Positions 48,341 to 59,275 of a stretch of 64,000 nucleotides of DNA are shown piece after piece. Every line of letters begins with the position of its first letter. The first letter of the stretch is position 1. Source of the stretch: Eumeta japonica (Eukaryota; Arthropoda; Insecta; Lepidoptera; Psychidae); NCBI GenBank assembly GCA_005406025.1, contig BGZK01000550.1, positions 297,164 through 361,163 on the forward strand, written 5' to 3'. The notes under the pieces were generated by a model. It saw only the letters and a program-made list of their open reading frames with translations, did no database searches and was not told the origin of the DNA. A program made the position numbers and the translations under genes.

Positions 48341-50479
48341 ATATCATAAAGTTTGGTAAAGTTTCTCATATTTAAATTAATAAATATCACGTATAGTTAG
48401 GATTAAAAAAAAATAAATATCAACAGGAAAGTAACGTCAAAATGTAATCTGATATTTCTTAACGCAATAAATTTTAATTCAAATTGTATTACGGAACACC
48501 AACCTATACTGGCCCGTCTCGCACTTGTTATTTTCTTAATTTCTCAACGATGACACGTCAGACAGACAATAAAAATATTTTTATGAGTGATGACTATTAT
48601 TTATGACTATGAGCCGGTGTGTATGGACACTTCCCGGCTCACTACTACAGAGGCCAAGTGACAGTACACCACGTCGACACGTTGTCACATTATCCATATT
48701 AATCTCTTGACTATAAAATAGTGCGAGCTCATACTGGCCAAGATAATTAAAAAAAATCTAAATGCTATTTAATTTTAATAAACTAGTTAATATATTTTTA
48801 GACGTATTTTTACAGTTATTCATATATGAACATTTACTTGACATATATACCGACCAAATGATTATTTAATTGACAAAATGAATATATCGCCTTCTAACAG
48901 AAAACAGCCTCTCATAACTCAATCTTGATTTGTTTAGAAACTATGTCTTTAATTATAGGCATTGATTATCGTGTCATACTATGATGGTTTGAATGAATAG
49001 TCGAATTTGAAATATTAAATTATTACATTTCACAATTCAAACATACATAAATCTTAAAATACGCCATTAATACCTTAATTTTTGTTAATAATAGAATCAT
49101 TACTATATGTACCTATTATCTTATAAACTTCGCGGCATAAATCTTAGTATGGGGTAGCCACAGTGCACTTTATGTTTATCCAACTTTGGCAGTATTTCAG
49201 TCCAACAACACCATAATGAAACCATAAGCCCATCGCTCTTTACATGTTTACACACCACAAAAGTGATTTTTGACTTTCATTAAAATATAAATATCCACAA
49301 GTCGTATGAATGTCCTTCGCCGTTAGCAAGTGGCAATAAACGGATGTATTTAAATTAGTAAATAAACAAATAGAAAAAAAAATTGTTACATCTCCCACTG
49401 CTAATTTAATAGGATTTGGTATTATTAAAATTGACAATACTTGTAATAACAATAGAAAAACTATTTCCAAAAATCACGGCCGCTAAACGTTCTTGTTTTA
49501 GATTATATAGTTCATTATATTGTTATTCGTTAAAAGAAAATTATAGCTCTAAAAATACATTATAGCTCTGGTATTAACTTGTAAAGGTGAATTATTGATA
49601 TAAATTTTAATACAATAATCATTTATGTACTAATTATTCTTCATAAACAACAATAGAAAAGTAACGAATGGATTACTGAAGAAATTAAAAAGTAAGCGTT
49701 TGTTACACACACTCTATTTAAGACATTTGTAAGAATGGAAATGGCATATTTTAGTAAGTCTTGCATGTACGAGCAACATAGATCAAAGAGTGTAACGAGC
49801 ACTGGATAGGGCGTTGAAGTGTTTGTGTACAGGCCAAATTTTCGTTCCAACACTATATTGTAACGAAATATATTTGATTTAGTGTTGATTACTGGCATCG
49901 TAAGCGGCGTTTTAAAGACTGAGAGTGGAACAGTGTGAAATTTACAGAAGTATTACCGTGATTAAAGGCGTACACATTTACATTTAATAATTAATTTTCA
50001 AGCTCTTTAAGAATAATTTTATTAACTTTATTAAAATTTTGTTTTCAATGTGTATGTGGATGAAAACATTACCAATTCTGGTTATACAAAACATGCGTAA
50101 TTTACTTAAAGAAGAAGAAACTTTAGTGGTTTCTATTTATATTTTTAAATACAATATTTACTGTGAGATCCTTAGAAAATAAACTTTAGCTCGCAAACTT
50201 CGACTCCCTTAAGTTATATTTCAAGCTACTAGGACGTATCAACATATATTTCATAATAGAAAACTGCATACATATAAATTTTGTTTTAACAAAGACTGCA
50301 TAAGAATTTTATTTTGTTCTAGAAAGACGCAATATTACAATGTTTCTTTTCTCGACAAAATTATTCTCATAGTATTAGCTGTAAATTTTTATCACCTAAA
50401 CGTATAAGAATAAAGATTTAATCAAAACTTAACTTTTATTGCAAATAAATTTTCATATGGATACAAAAATTTGGGTCTT
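48341..50479. other. AT-rich noncoding stretch
   Basis: 48490-48530 has a reverse-complement GTGCGAGACGGGCC repeat fragment. 48600-48740 is slightly GC-enriched. Frames of 76 and 85 codons (minus) are not recognisable. No gene is supported. Confidence 0.4.
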
Positions 50480-50482
50480 CTA

Positions 50483-50695
50483 GAATGTGTTTTGGCCATC
50501 GGTAAAGGGCTTAACAGTAATAAAATTTCCAAACGTTTCCAGTTCTTGAGCTAGTGATGACCACAGCATCAAGAATGCAAAGCACCATGTGTCTTGATCG
50601 GCATCAGCGTAATAATGAAGACCCTCTCTGTTTCCTAGAAGCCTATGTCTGGTAGTGACTGCAAACAGTCGATTCGAATCGTGCGCATCCGGAAT
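50483..50695 (-). pseudogene. Unrecognised coding relic
   Basis: A minus-strand frame of 71 codons without a start codon runs between a TGA (50696-50698) and a TAG (50480-50482). The translation looks like authentic folded protein: it contains FAVTTRHRLLGN, then an aromatic and acidic stretch (HYYADADQDTWCFAF), then LMLWSSLAQELETF. Coding-like sequence continues upstream to about 50830 in other frames, so it is frameshifted and decayed. The family is not recognised. Options are a retrocopied host gene, the product of an unusual mobile element, or an ancient viral insertion; the sequence does not decide. The DNA is less AT-rich than its flanks. Confidence 0.5.
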
Positions 50696-50879
50696 TCACT
50701 GGTTCCATGGCAACAATGTCTTGGAGCGTTTCTCTACGTGCGTCTGCGCATACCTTTAATGGCATTTTGACTCCGACTTACGTTTTCAACCGCATAGAAA
50801 GTGAATACCTGACTTTACTAAGTCGCCAGCAGCACTGGTGCATTCTCGGGAGATTCTTCTAAGGCCATAGACATTTAAG

Positions 50880-51670
50880 TGTCTCTTCTTTCTTCAAACG
50901 AAATTAATATATAATTTGTTTGCTTTTTTACTTGATAGTGAAGAAAATAAAATTAAACCTAATGCAAAAATTAATATCTTAATATTTTGATTATATATGT
51001 CATAAGAAATTAAATGCACTTTCATCAGATTCTCTTACATTATCCAATTCACTAAATCTTACTCTCTATAGAATTTTCATCATTTTGTAATTTGATTCAT
51101 GGAGTACATACAAATTGTATGATTCTTAAATGAAAATACACTTAATTTCGACTACTTTTGTCTATTAGAAACGCTTCTATAACTAAATATTATCATAAAT
51201 ATTTTACTTTATTTGCCCAATCGATATTAAATTATTTTGTTTAACTGAACAAGCTATACGGTAATCAGTTAAGAACTAGACTCTTGAAGATCTAAGTTAA
51301 CCTATTGTAAATTATTAAATACATACTATTGGTTATTAGTGATTACACTGGTCTACATCAAATTTGCCTTTTACATGAAAATGTACTATATTGATTGTAT
51401 TTCATTCGCTGAAGATAAATATACAAGTTAAAAGACATAGTTAGCTCTTATTGTGCATCTGTGCCATACGTAATATAATAGCGGGTAGGGCGATAAATTT
51501 ATCACATTAATGACGATAATTCAGAATATTTAGTGATTACCTGTGGAAAATTTATTATTTCATATTTACTTGTTGCGTCTAACGCTGACTGTGTTTTGTT
51601 CAACAATTAAAACATAAAATTGTTGTCGTTTTTTTTTGACATTTTTAGTGAAAAATCTACAGTCTTAATT
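50880..51670. other. AT-rich noncoding stretch
   Basis: Nothing could be supported between the two coding relics. Confidence 0.5.
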
Positions 51671-52420
51671 ATGACGCGTAAATGTGTTAATAGTGCAGAC
51701 AATTTTTCCTACATATGTGGGAAGGTGACCCATATTAACCAAAGATGCTTAATAACTCAACGTTTTGAAATTGCTTACTTCCATTATTTTGGAATCAAAA
51801 TTAAAAACCAAAACAAAAAGAACGTCAAGCACTTTCCTCGAGTATTTTACCAAAAAAAATCTTCTACCACCTTCACATATTAAATTGAGACTAATGAAAA
51901 ACTTTGTGAAGGCTCTCAACAAGGATAGACCAACATTAAAATACCTGCGAAGTAAATTTTCCCGTATTAGTGACGCCAAAATAAAAGAAGGAATCTTTAT
52001 CGGACCTGAAGTAAGGAAGATTCTAAAGGACCAAAACTTTGATTTAGTTTTACAGGGCTTTGAAAAAGGGGCGTGGGGATCTTTTAGAGCAGTCGTTCAT
52101 GGTTTTTTGGCAATAAGAAAATTGAAAATTATGTTGAACTTGAGAACAATCTCTTTCAAAACATCAACAATTGGGTTGCAATATGTCCCTACAAATTTAT
52201 TTTCTTCATTCTCATCTTGATTTTTTCCCTTCTAACTGCGGTGATGTACGTGACGAACAAGGTGAAAAAATTCCACCAAGATATCTCGACAATGGAAAAG
52301 AGATAGCAGGGCCGATGGAATGAGTCAATGTTAGCGGACTACTGCCGGAATTTGAAAAGAAATACCCCTAACAGTGATTACAAAAGACAAACGAAAAAGA
52401 AGAGAAAATCTCAATTAAAC
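51671..52420 (+). pseudogene. Relic of a repeat-associated arthropod protein
   Basis: Fragments in several plus-strand frames appear in protein order. The first is CVNSADNFSYICGK near an ATG at 51671, with a paired-cysteine N-terminus. About 51895-52110 gives FVKALNKD, LSDAKIKEGIF-like (here RISDAKIKEGIFIGPEVRKI) and EKGAWGSFRAVVHGFL. 52230-52310 gives NCGDVRDEQGE in one frame and FHQDISTMEKR in another, and the last piece is SMLADYCRNLKR. I recognise this order as an uncharacterised protein family found in many repeated, transposon-like copies in arthropod genomes. The cysteine-rich middle is deleted and at least three frameshifts and a stop are present. Confidence 0.65.
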
Positions 52421-55400
52421 ACTTTGAAATATTTTGTTTATATTTCAATATTCCCAATTTTATATAAAAAGTTAAAAATAATTATAAATAAATATAGTTT
52501 TTTTTTTAATAAATTGTTTTGTTCTTTAACATGTTACTAAAAGTCAAATTTTGTATATTTCTAAAATAGGAGCTAATAAAAAAAATATTCGTTTTTTCGT
52601 ATTCAGTAACCTCAAAGCAGTATAAAAATATAATATTCAATTGAAAGGCACACAAAAAGTTAAATTTTGTAGACCAGTGTTATTAAGGTCATACATTTTC
52701 AAGATTGATCATGAAAACAAATACTCTATTTAAAGAAGTAAAAATAAAATGAATATCCAAATACTGAATGTTCTTTAGATAGAAAATAGATATGCTAAAA
52801 TGATTGTATATATTAGACACTTTGACATTTGTTATTGCTTAATCTCATTTTAATATGATTCGAATATTACCTAATGATATAGATTTATTGTAGGATTTTC
52901 CACAAAACTGAGATCCGGTAGGTAAGTATAATAATTTTTTTTCCAGTACACATGTTATAAACTACTACTCGACCTCGAAAAATATTTATTATCAAACTGA
53001 ATAAATGGATTTATTCTCAAAATGATGATATTTTATGATAATCATGACGAAAGACTTTGATTCTGTCTTCTCCTTGATCTCTCCAGAATTATTCCATCTC
53101 CTTTTTAAACGCCAGGGAAAGAAATAAGGCGAGTTCACCCGCGTTCCCGCCACGTAGTAAGTGTTTAAGTGCGCGCCACCCAAATTCGTTATCGGAGTGC
53201 ATTAAGGCGGCGAGACCCAACGAATTTACGTCGGGCCGAGCGCCCCCTCAATAAATCCAGTGATAAGTTAAAAACTAATACGTTAAATGAACGTACATAA
53301 ATCGATACTTTGATATACGGAAAGAATAACATTCAGCCAAATCGGCAATTGCTTTTCTTATTGGTTATAAGAAATGGAACGAAAAATATCCAATAACTTG
53401 TAGCATTTTTTTAATACGACTTTAACGTATTCATAGTTGGCTCTGATTGAAAAAACAATTAGAGAGAGATTTTATTTGGAATAATTAAGGGAAATCTGTG
53501 TTTAATAATATGTATCAATGAATGAACTAATTTTAACAGATATCACAATATTTGTAAGATTCCTATTAATATGCTTATCATTAACTTATAATTATACTTG
53601 AATAATTATAGCAAATAAATAAATATTAGTAAAAAATAGTAAAAAAATAGAATGGACTAACTTTTAACTGTGCCCACACATTCATCGAGGTGGAATTTAC
53701 TTTTAAATACCAATAATTTTTAGTGTCCTGATTTTCTTTAACTAAAGCATATATGCCTGTTTGTTTAAATAACCTATGAAAACCTTATCAACATTCATTA
53801 AACAGTTTGGGAGATTAGCGTGTTCAAACAGATGCACAGACAGATAAAGTTTTAAAAAATAATTGTCATATATATATATATATTATATTCGTTATATGTA
53901 CCTTGCTTCACCCGTAATCTGTTTAGGCAAATATGATCAATGTGACACGACATTTTTACAGCTTTATCATTTGCAAGAATCAAAAACATTATTTTGTTAT
54001 TTTTTATTATTATACAAAAAACAAATAATCCTACTTTATTTACTGACAAATCATTTTACGAATATCAATTACCCTCGCTTTTTGATTATTTTATATCTTA
54101 TATCATATATTTTTATATAGTATATTTTTATAACATATTTTTCAATTTATACACATTATTGAAAACACTTCTGCAAATGCCATTTTATCTCTGTATTGAG
54201 CCATCTTTATGGCAATTATTGAATTACAACATGAATGGTGTAACATTCGCTCGAACTGTAGTCAATCCCAAAATATTTTAATTAAAACCTGTGGGTAGAT
54301 GTAATAATATAACGTCATTACGATATTTCGACGATGGCAGTACCACACCTGTTTCAGGTGCTCGCAACCCGAGAGCGCATGCCACATCAAGAGATCGATT
54401 TGTAAGAGTGAGTAGTTTGCTCTAATGATGATCAAACACCATGTTATTGGATACGATACCATCATATTTTAAAACAATATATATGAAATATTACTTAATC
54501 TGTGCGAGATGCGAATGGAATTACATTATTTATATTGTAATTACACGTTGATTGCGCGAGACCAACGTAAATCGAACATAGCAACGGCCTCAGGTTATTG
54601 TTTGGAGGCAACTAATAAAGAATACCGAAATGAAGTAATACACGTCTACACGAATGGAGTCGTGGGCAGCGGCTAGTGCACAATATTCGTAATTGCGTAT
54701 CTACATACACACGCGCAAATGATGCGCATCGAAGCGCTGGCGTCGCCGGCCAATCGTGAAATTTCGCTTCGTCGTAATCGTGAGCTTCCGTAAGGCGGTT
54801 TTCAAAGTTCATTAAGACGCTGTCCGCCGGGGGACTCTTGCGCATAAATCAGTGCGGGAATGCGACCGGACGCCTAATGCGCTTTTGGTGTATAGCAGAT
54901 AAGAAATTGTGGTTTGACCATTTCACTACTTTTGAATGTCGAGCTTTCGTGGAAGAAATCAGTGATGTGCAGCGATCGCACGACGCGACTGCATCCGTCG
55001 TGTGAATGCCGACGGCGACGGCGCGGCGGAGGGCCCACGGCGACGAGCACGATGACGGTGACTACGACCGATCGTAAGACGCAACTGCACGGGAAGGGAA
55101 TATAGGAAACCGAAGCCGGATGTCGAATTGAAATTGTAAAATTTGTATGAAGCGTAACTAGAAAGTATAATAGTTAATTATAAGTATAAAATATGTAACT
55201 AATTTTATCGTAATGTATCATTCAGACGTTAGATATAAAAGAAAATATTTTAATATTATTTATAATTAAAAAGTAAATTGATTAATGTGAAAAAATACTT
55301 CGAGAGTGATTACCACAAATTTATCATTATCATATCGTAATTCGCTCAACTTTCAGCCACTCGCAATGACTGAATGGGCAAGACCCGATACGCCAAAGGG

Positions 55401-55533
55401 AGCGTAATTTTAGGAGGGAAGTGTAGGTTATACTCTGGACTAAGAGTCACGGGAGTGTAGAGTCAGCCGGTATTCATGTCTTCTTTAGTCAGAAACTGGA
55501 TTCGGATTAGATAGATACTATAGTTAGAGAACG
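52421..55533. other. Noncoding stretch with GC patches
   Basis: 53060-53270 is GC-enriched. 53868-54290 is extremely AT-rich with a short TA tract and meaningless frames. 54620-54860 and 54950-55100 are GC-rich (GACGGCGACGGCGCGGCGG), with frames of 63-77 codons lacking domains. 55360-55530 is moderately GC-rich and precedes the exon candidate. Confidence 0.4.
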
Positions 55534-55591
55534 ATGACCGCAAATTCCTTAAAAAATGCTTTGCACAAACTGAAATATGAATTTCGCACAG
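55534..55591 (+). CDS. Candidate 5' coding exon, unknown protein
   Basis: An ATG at 55534 opens a frame encoding MTANSLKNALHKLKYEFRT. The exon would end at 55591 in ACAG|GTAAAC, a good 5' splice site, leaving phase 1. A GC-richer, 5'UTR-like stretch precedes it and a CpG-rich island follows at once. This combination suits a first coding exon, but 19 residues carry no recognisable domain, no downstream exon was identified, and the order could arise by chance. If it is real it would be transcribed opposite to the cadherin. Confidence 0.2.
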
Positions 55592-55599
55592 GTAAACTT

Positions 55600-56230
55600 C
55601 TTTTATTTCCCATCACAACACGAAACACCCCGACAACACAGTGTGGGTGCGTGCTCGTGTCGCCGCTAAATACTTTTTATAGAGTCGTTTCGACCGACAC
55701 GATCGACGTTTTAATCGGACCGGATCGCGAAAACCCACAAAATATTTTTTCCCAACGAACGACCTCCCGAGCACATTAGCGAGCGCGCCGCGACACCTGG
55801 CCCGACCAGCGCCGTTTACCGGAAACTTATGAGACCTAAACCGCGACACTTCCCACATACGAGGTGCAGCATCTCGATTATGCTCCGTTCTCGAAGTCGT
55901 CGGCGCGAGGTTCGTTCTCGAATCTCGACGCGCCGGCTCGACGGGGCCCGCACTGCGGCTCCCCGCATTTTTATGACGCGCACACGAACGAGGTGCCGTC
56001 GGCCGTGTGTGCGCGTGCGCATGCGCGTCCGGGCCGAGTTTATCGCGTCCGTGGAAGTCTTTTACGCGTCCACACCGGTAAAACATTCATTTTACTGCTT
56101 ATTTATCTCGCGCGTCGTCCATTGCCCGGCGTGGCGGGGATGGCATCCGTGGAATTGCTACTAAACCCACGTTAGTGGTCGAACTAATCGCGATCCGTCG
56201 TAAAACTAACACGTAGGCGTGGATTAACTA
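55600..56230. other. CpG-rich island
   Basis: The densest CpG and GC stretch of the window (for example CGTCGGCGCGAGGTTCGTTC). Frames of 68-157 codons overlap in four phases on both strands, so they are explained by scarcity of A/T-rich stop codons and rejected as genes. It is likely promoter-proximal or a large conserved element. Confidence 0.5.
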
Positions 56231-57334
56231 ATACGTCTGGGTGCGAGGTCAGGTGTGCGGTTAAAAAGTCTTTTAATAAAAAGAACACATAAATTTTGCT
56301 TAATATTATTATAAAAAGACACTCGGACTCTTTTTCAAGAAAACACAATCTGTTTCACTGTATAATTAAAATTAAAAATGAAATAATTTGTAGAGTAACA
56401 AAAAATTCAACTGAAATTAATTGAGATATTCACTTAGAAGAATGTTCTTGTAGTTTTTAACTGCTATTTTTTGTTTGTTAAATTTATTGAAGGAATTTAA
56501 AAAAGTGTTACTTCGATGAATAAAAAGAATCGTTTTCGGATAAACCAATAACCCAAATCCAAATACGAATCCAAAATGAAGTCAAAATTGTATAATAAAC
56601 ACATAAAGCTAACAACAAATGGTGATTCACTTCGGTATGCATGCTGATTTCTAGCTATTAAAATTGATGTCGTACTAAGTTATACCGTTCATTGACACGT
56701 TTTAGAATTAAGACCAATTCACTAATACCGAGACATCTTATATAAGTATTCGACTAATAGAACTTAATCAATGCATCATTATTGTCTTTAAAAATAACGT
56801 TCAAGTTTCTTATTTTATTTCTTCTTTTACAATGTTATTTAGAATCTGCAAGACCTACTTTTCTCACGATAAATCTATAAGTTGTAATTTTAAAAACGCG
56901 TTTCCTAAAAATTTGTGGAAAAACCCTTTCCCAGCAGAATTTCAATAGGATTGTTACTTTTGAATTAGCCTAACAAATCTCTCTACTTAATTTTTAAGGA
57001 TATTATGCATTAAGTTACTTTTGTCGTTAACCGACAACAATTTACATGTCCATATAAAAGAAATTATGGCAGTACTCTCTCGGTGGTAGGACTCCCAACT
57101 GTAAAAACAAAAGATGTTTGGTCTTGAATTCTGCTAAACCTTAATTACATGTATTTATTGAATACCATCTCGATAGCGACATGTGAAATTCCACACGCAT
57201 TGCGCCTTCATTACGATTGGGTATCAATACCCTTTTTTAGGAAGGTCTATTCCTAGGCGCAGAGACATTAAATGATTTTTAAAAGTCAACTATTCCTAAG
57301 ATACATATTTTATACCTGTGTATTTATACCAAGA
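56231..57334. other. AT-rich noncoding stretch
   Basis: Nothing supported, except a slightly GC-enriched patch at 57170-57260. Confidence 0.5.
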
Positions 57335-57890
57335 CTAGCTTCCGTCCGCGGCTCGCCCGCGTAGGCAGAATCAATCACTTATATAATACATCGACCGTTT
57401 ACGGTAATTAATCACGATTTTAACCGCAATCCAGTTCTCGGTTCCGATTCCGATACTGTTCTTGATGCCAATTAGTTTCACTCTCAATTCTGAAGCCGAT
57501 CTTTTTTTAAATATGTCCCAAATCTGACCCCGGCTACGCTCTCAATCTTCTTTTCTTCTTATTTCGATGCCGGTCACGATCTTGATTCTAACTTCGTTCT
57601 CAAAGTCGATTACGACCATGGTCTTGCTCTGTATTTCGAACACTCCCGTTGTCGGCTCTTAATTCTGCTCTTCTTACCGTTTGCAATTCCGACTCCGTTA
57701 CCGCTCGCGGTTCCAATTTAAACTAAGCCGGGGATAATTCTAGTATCAAAATAATATTTAAGCTATATTACTTGCGCATAGTGTTGCTTTCTGAGAATGA
57801 AAAAATTTTTAGAATCTGTAATAACAAAAATATACACATGAAGCTAAAGCGAAAGTTAATAGTCTGTTTTACTCAATAACTTTCTTATTA

Positions 57891-57950
57891 ATGAAGTAAT
57901 GCATTGCATCGGATTAGTAACTACTAATCCGATGCTATGCATTACTTCAT
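57891..57950. repeat. 29-bp palindrome, 2-nt spacer
   Basis: 57891-57919 and 57922-57950 are reverse complements with one mismatch, separated by AC. It is the longest palindrome in the window. Confidence 0.95.
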
Positions 57951-57952
57951 CA

Positions 57953-57998
57953 CGTATTATTACTATTGAACTGAGCTCAGTTCAATAGTAAAAATACG
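57953..57998. repeat. 23-bp palindrome without spacer
   Basis: 57953-57975 and 57976-57998 are reverse complements with one mismatch. The inner 30 bp (57961-57990) are a perfect dyad centred on GAGCTC. It starts 2 bp after the previous palindrome. Confidence 0.95.
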
Positions 57999-58379
57999 CA
58001 AACAAAATCAGATACGAATGCTAGTGTCCTTTTTCAGAAATATCTTCTCATTCCCGAGTACAAAATATCGCCAGTTTCATAGTAATTATATGAATGGTTT
58101 AAGCACACAAAAAAAACAGAATATACACTCATTTTTACATAGTACATAACCTCGATCACTCAACCTAATTATGCAAGGCGCATTTCAACAATTTTTAAAG
58201 TAATGTAGAATAGACCCCTTAACTCTGATAAACGGAAAATTACGTACATATATACATGCACTCTACTATATAAAAACAAATGAATATAGCAACTGAAAAA
58301 GAAATAATGGTTGATTTTTTATGATTATCATACGGTGTATGGAAATAGCACAAAGGGTGCCACTTTTTCACTCATAAGT

Positions 58380-59160
58380 TCTGACTGTTCACTAAATTTC
58401 ATCAAGATTGATCAAACCGATTTTAAATTATTGAAGAATGTACAGACAGACAGATAGCAGCCTACCTTTTTCTCTCACTTTATAGCAACTTTTATCACGA
58501 TCGCTTAAATCATTCTTAAGTTATAAAAGAATATACCTACAGACTGAAAAAGCGTACCCTATAATTCGCGCATGTTCTGACTCTATATGAATTTTAATGA
58601 AGACACGTCAAACCATTCATAAGTTAAAAAGAATATTTACATAGACAGACAAACAACAGCTTATCAACTACTCGATTGATAAAACTTTCTTAAGTTATAA
58701 AGGCAGATTAAGACAGATAGATAGACTTACAAACAGTAGTCTATCAATTTGGTAATCGCACGTTCTTACTGTATACCAAATTTGATTAAGATCGGAGAAA
58801 TTGTTTTAAGTTATATAAGAACATACAGACAAATATTGTTGCACAACAACATGTTTTGACTTTACACCAATTTTCAAGATAAATCAAACCCTTCAAACTT
58901 ATTAAAAACATACCGATAGACAAACAGAGAGACGGACAGTAACTTATCGTATGCGCAATGACATCTTCGTACTTTATATAAATTTTCTTTACGATCGGTC
59001 AAATAATTCTTAAGTTATAAAAAGACATACAGATAAACAAACAGACAGACATGTATACCTATCATGTGCGCCATGTCATGTAGTTACAGTTTACCTATTT
59101 TCATTGCGATCGGTAAAGCCATTCTTCAGTTATAAAAGGACATACAGACACACAAATTAT
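58380..59160 (+). repeat. Degenerate tandem array, about 8 units of ~99 bp
   Basis: The unit wording is roughly CATGTTCTGACTTTATACC, AATTTTCA..AAGATCGGTCAA, ACCATTCTTAAGTTATAAAA, GACATACAGACAGACAAAC, then a variable stretch. Copies of the TTCTTAAGTTATAAAAGNACATACAGAC core are near 58425, 58515, 58615, 58688, 58805, 58888, 59008 and 59122. Units are diverged and vary in length. Confidence 0.8.
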
Positions 59161-59275
59161 AAAATTGATAGATTTGGGGTCAGTTAATCATAAAACATAT
59201 ATTTCATATTCTTTTTTTTCAAATTGAATGTACAGACAGGCGCTACAGATTTATGTAGTAGTATAGATAATGATG

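Larger units (their letters stand above)
57335..59275 (+). repeat. 1.9-kb composite repeat element
   Basis: The left end is GACTAGCTTCCGTCCGCGGC followed by TCGCCCGCGTAGGC. The right end is GATTTATGTAGTAGTATAGA. Inside are a degenerate GATTCCGAT/GTTCTCGAT region (57420-57725), two palindromes (57891-57998) and a tandem array (58380-59160). The head motif also occurs in reverse at 617-645 and, more diverged, at 62180. It looks like a non-LTR 3'UTR-derived or non-autonomous element. No protein was recognised. Confidence 0.55.

Noticed and set aside
53863..54281. 85- and 95-codon plus-strand frames rich in Tyr, Phe and Ile
   Set aside because: Extremely AT-rich DNA with a TA tract; hydrophobic composition follows from T-rich codons, not from a membrane protein.
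55613..56175. Overlapping open frames of 68-157 codons on both strands
   Set aside because: They overlap in several phases within the CpG-rich island, have arginine/serine-rich low-complexity translations and no domain; stop scarcity in GC-rich DNA explains them.
57891..57998. MicroRNA precursor or rho-independent-type hairpin
   Set aside because: Spacers of 0-2 nt cannot form a precursor loop and the organism is eukaryotic; a mutational origin is simpler.
58380..59160. CRISPR-like array (repeated units with variable spacers)
   Set aside because: Repeats are diverged, units differ in length, no cas genes are present, and the context is an insect genome; it is a degenerate tandem repeat.
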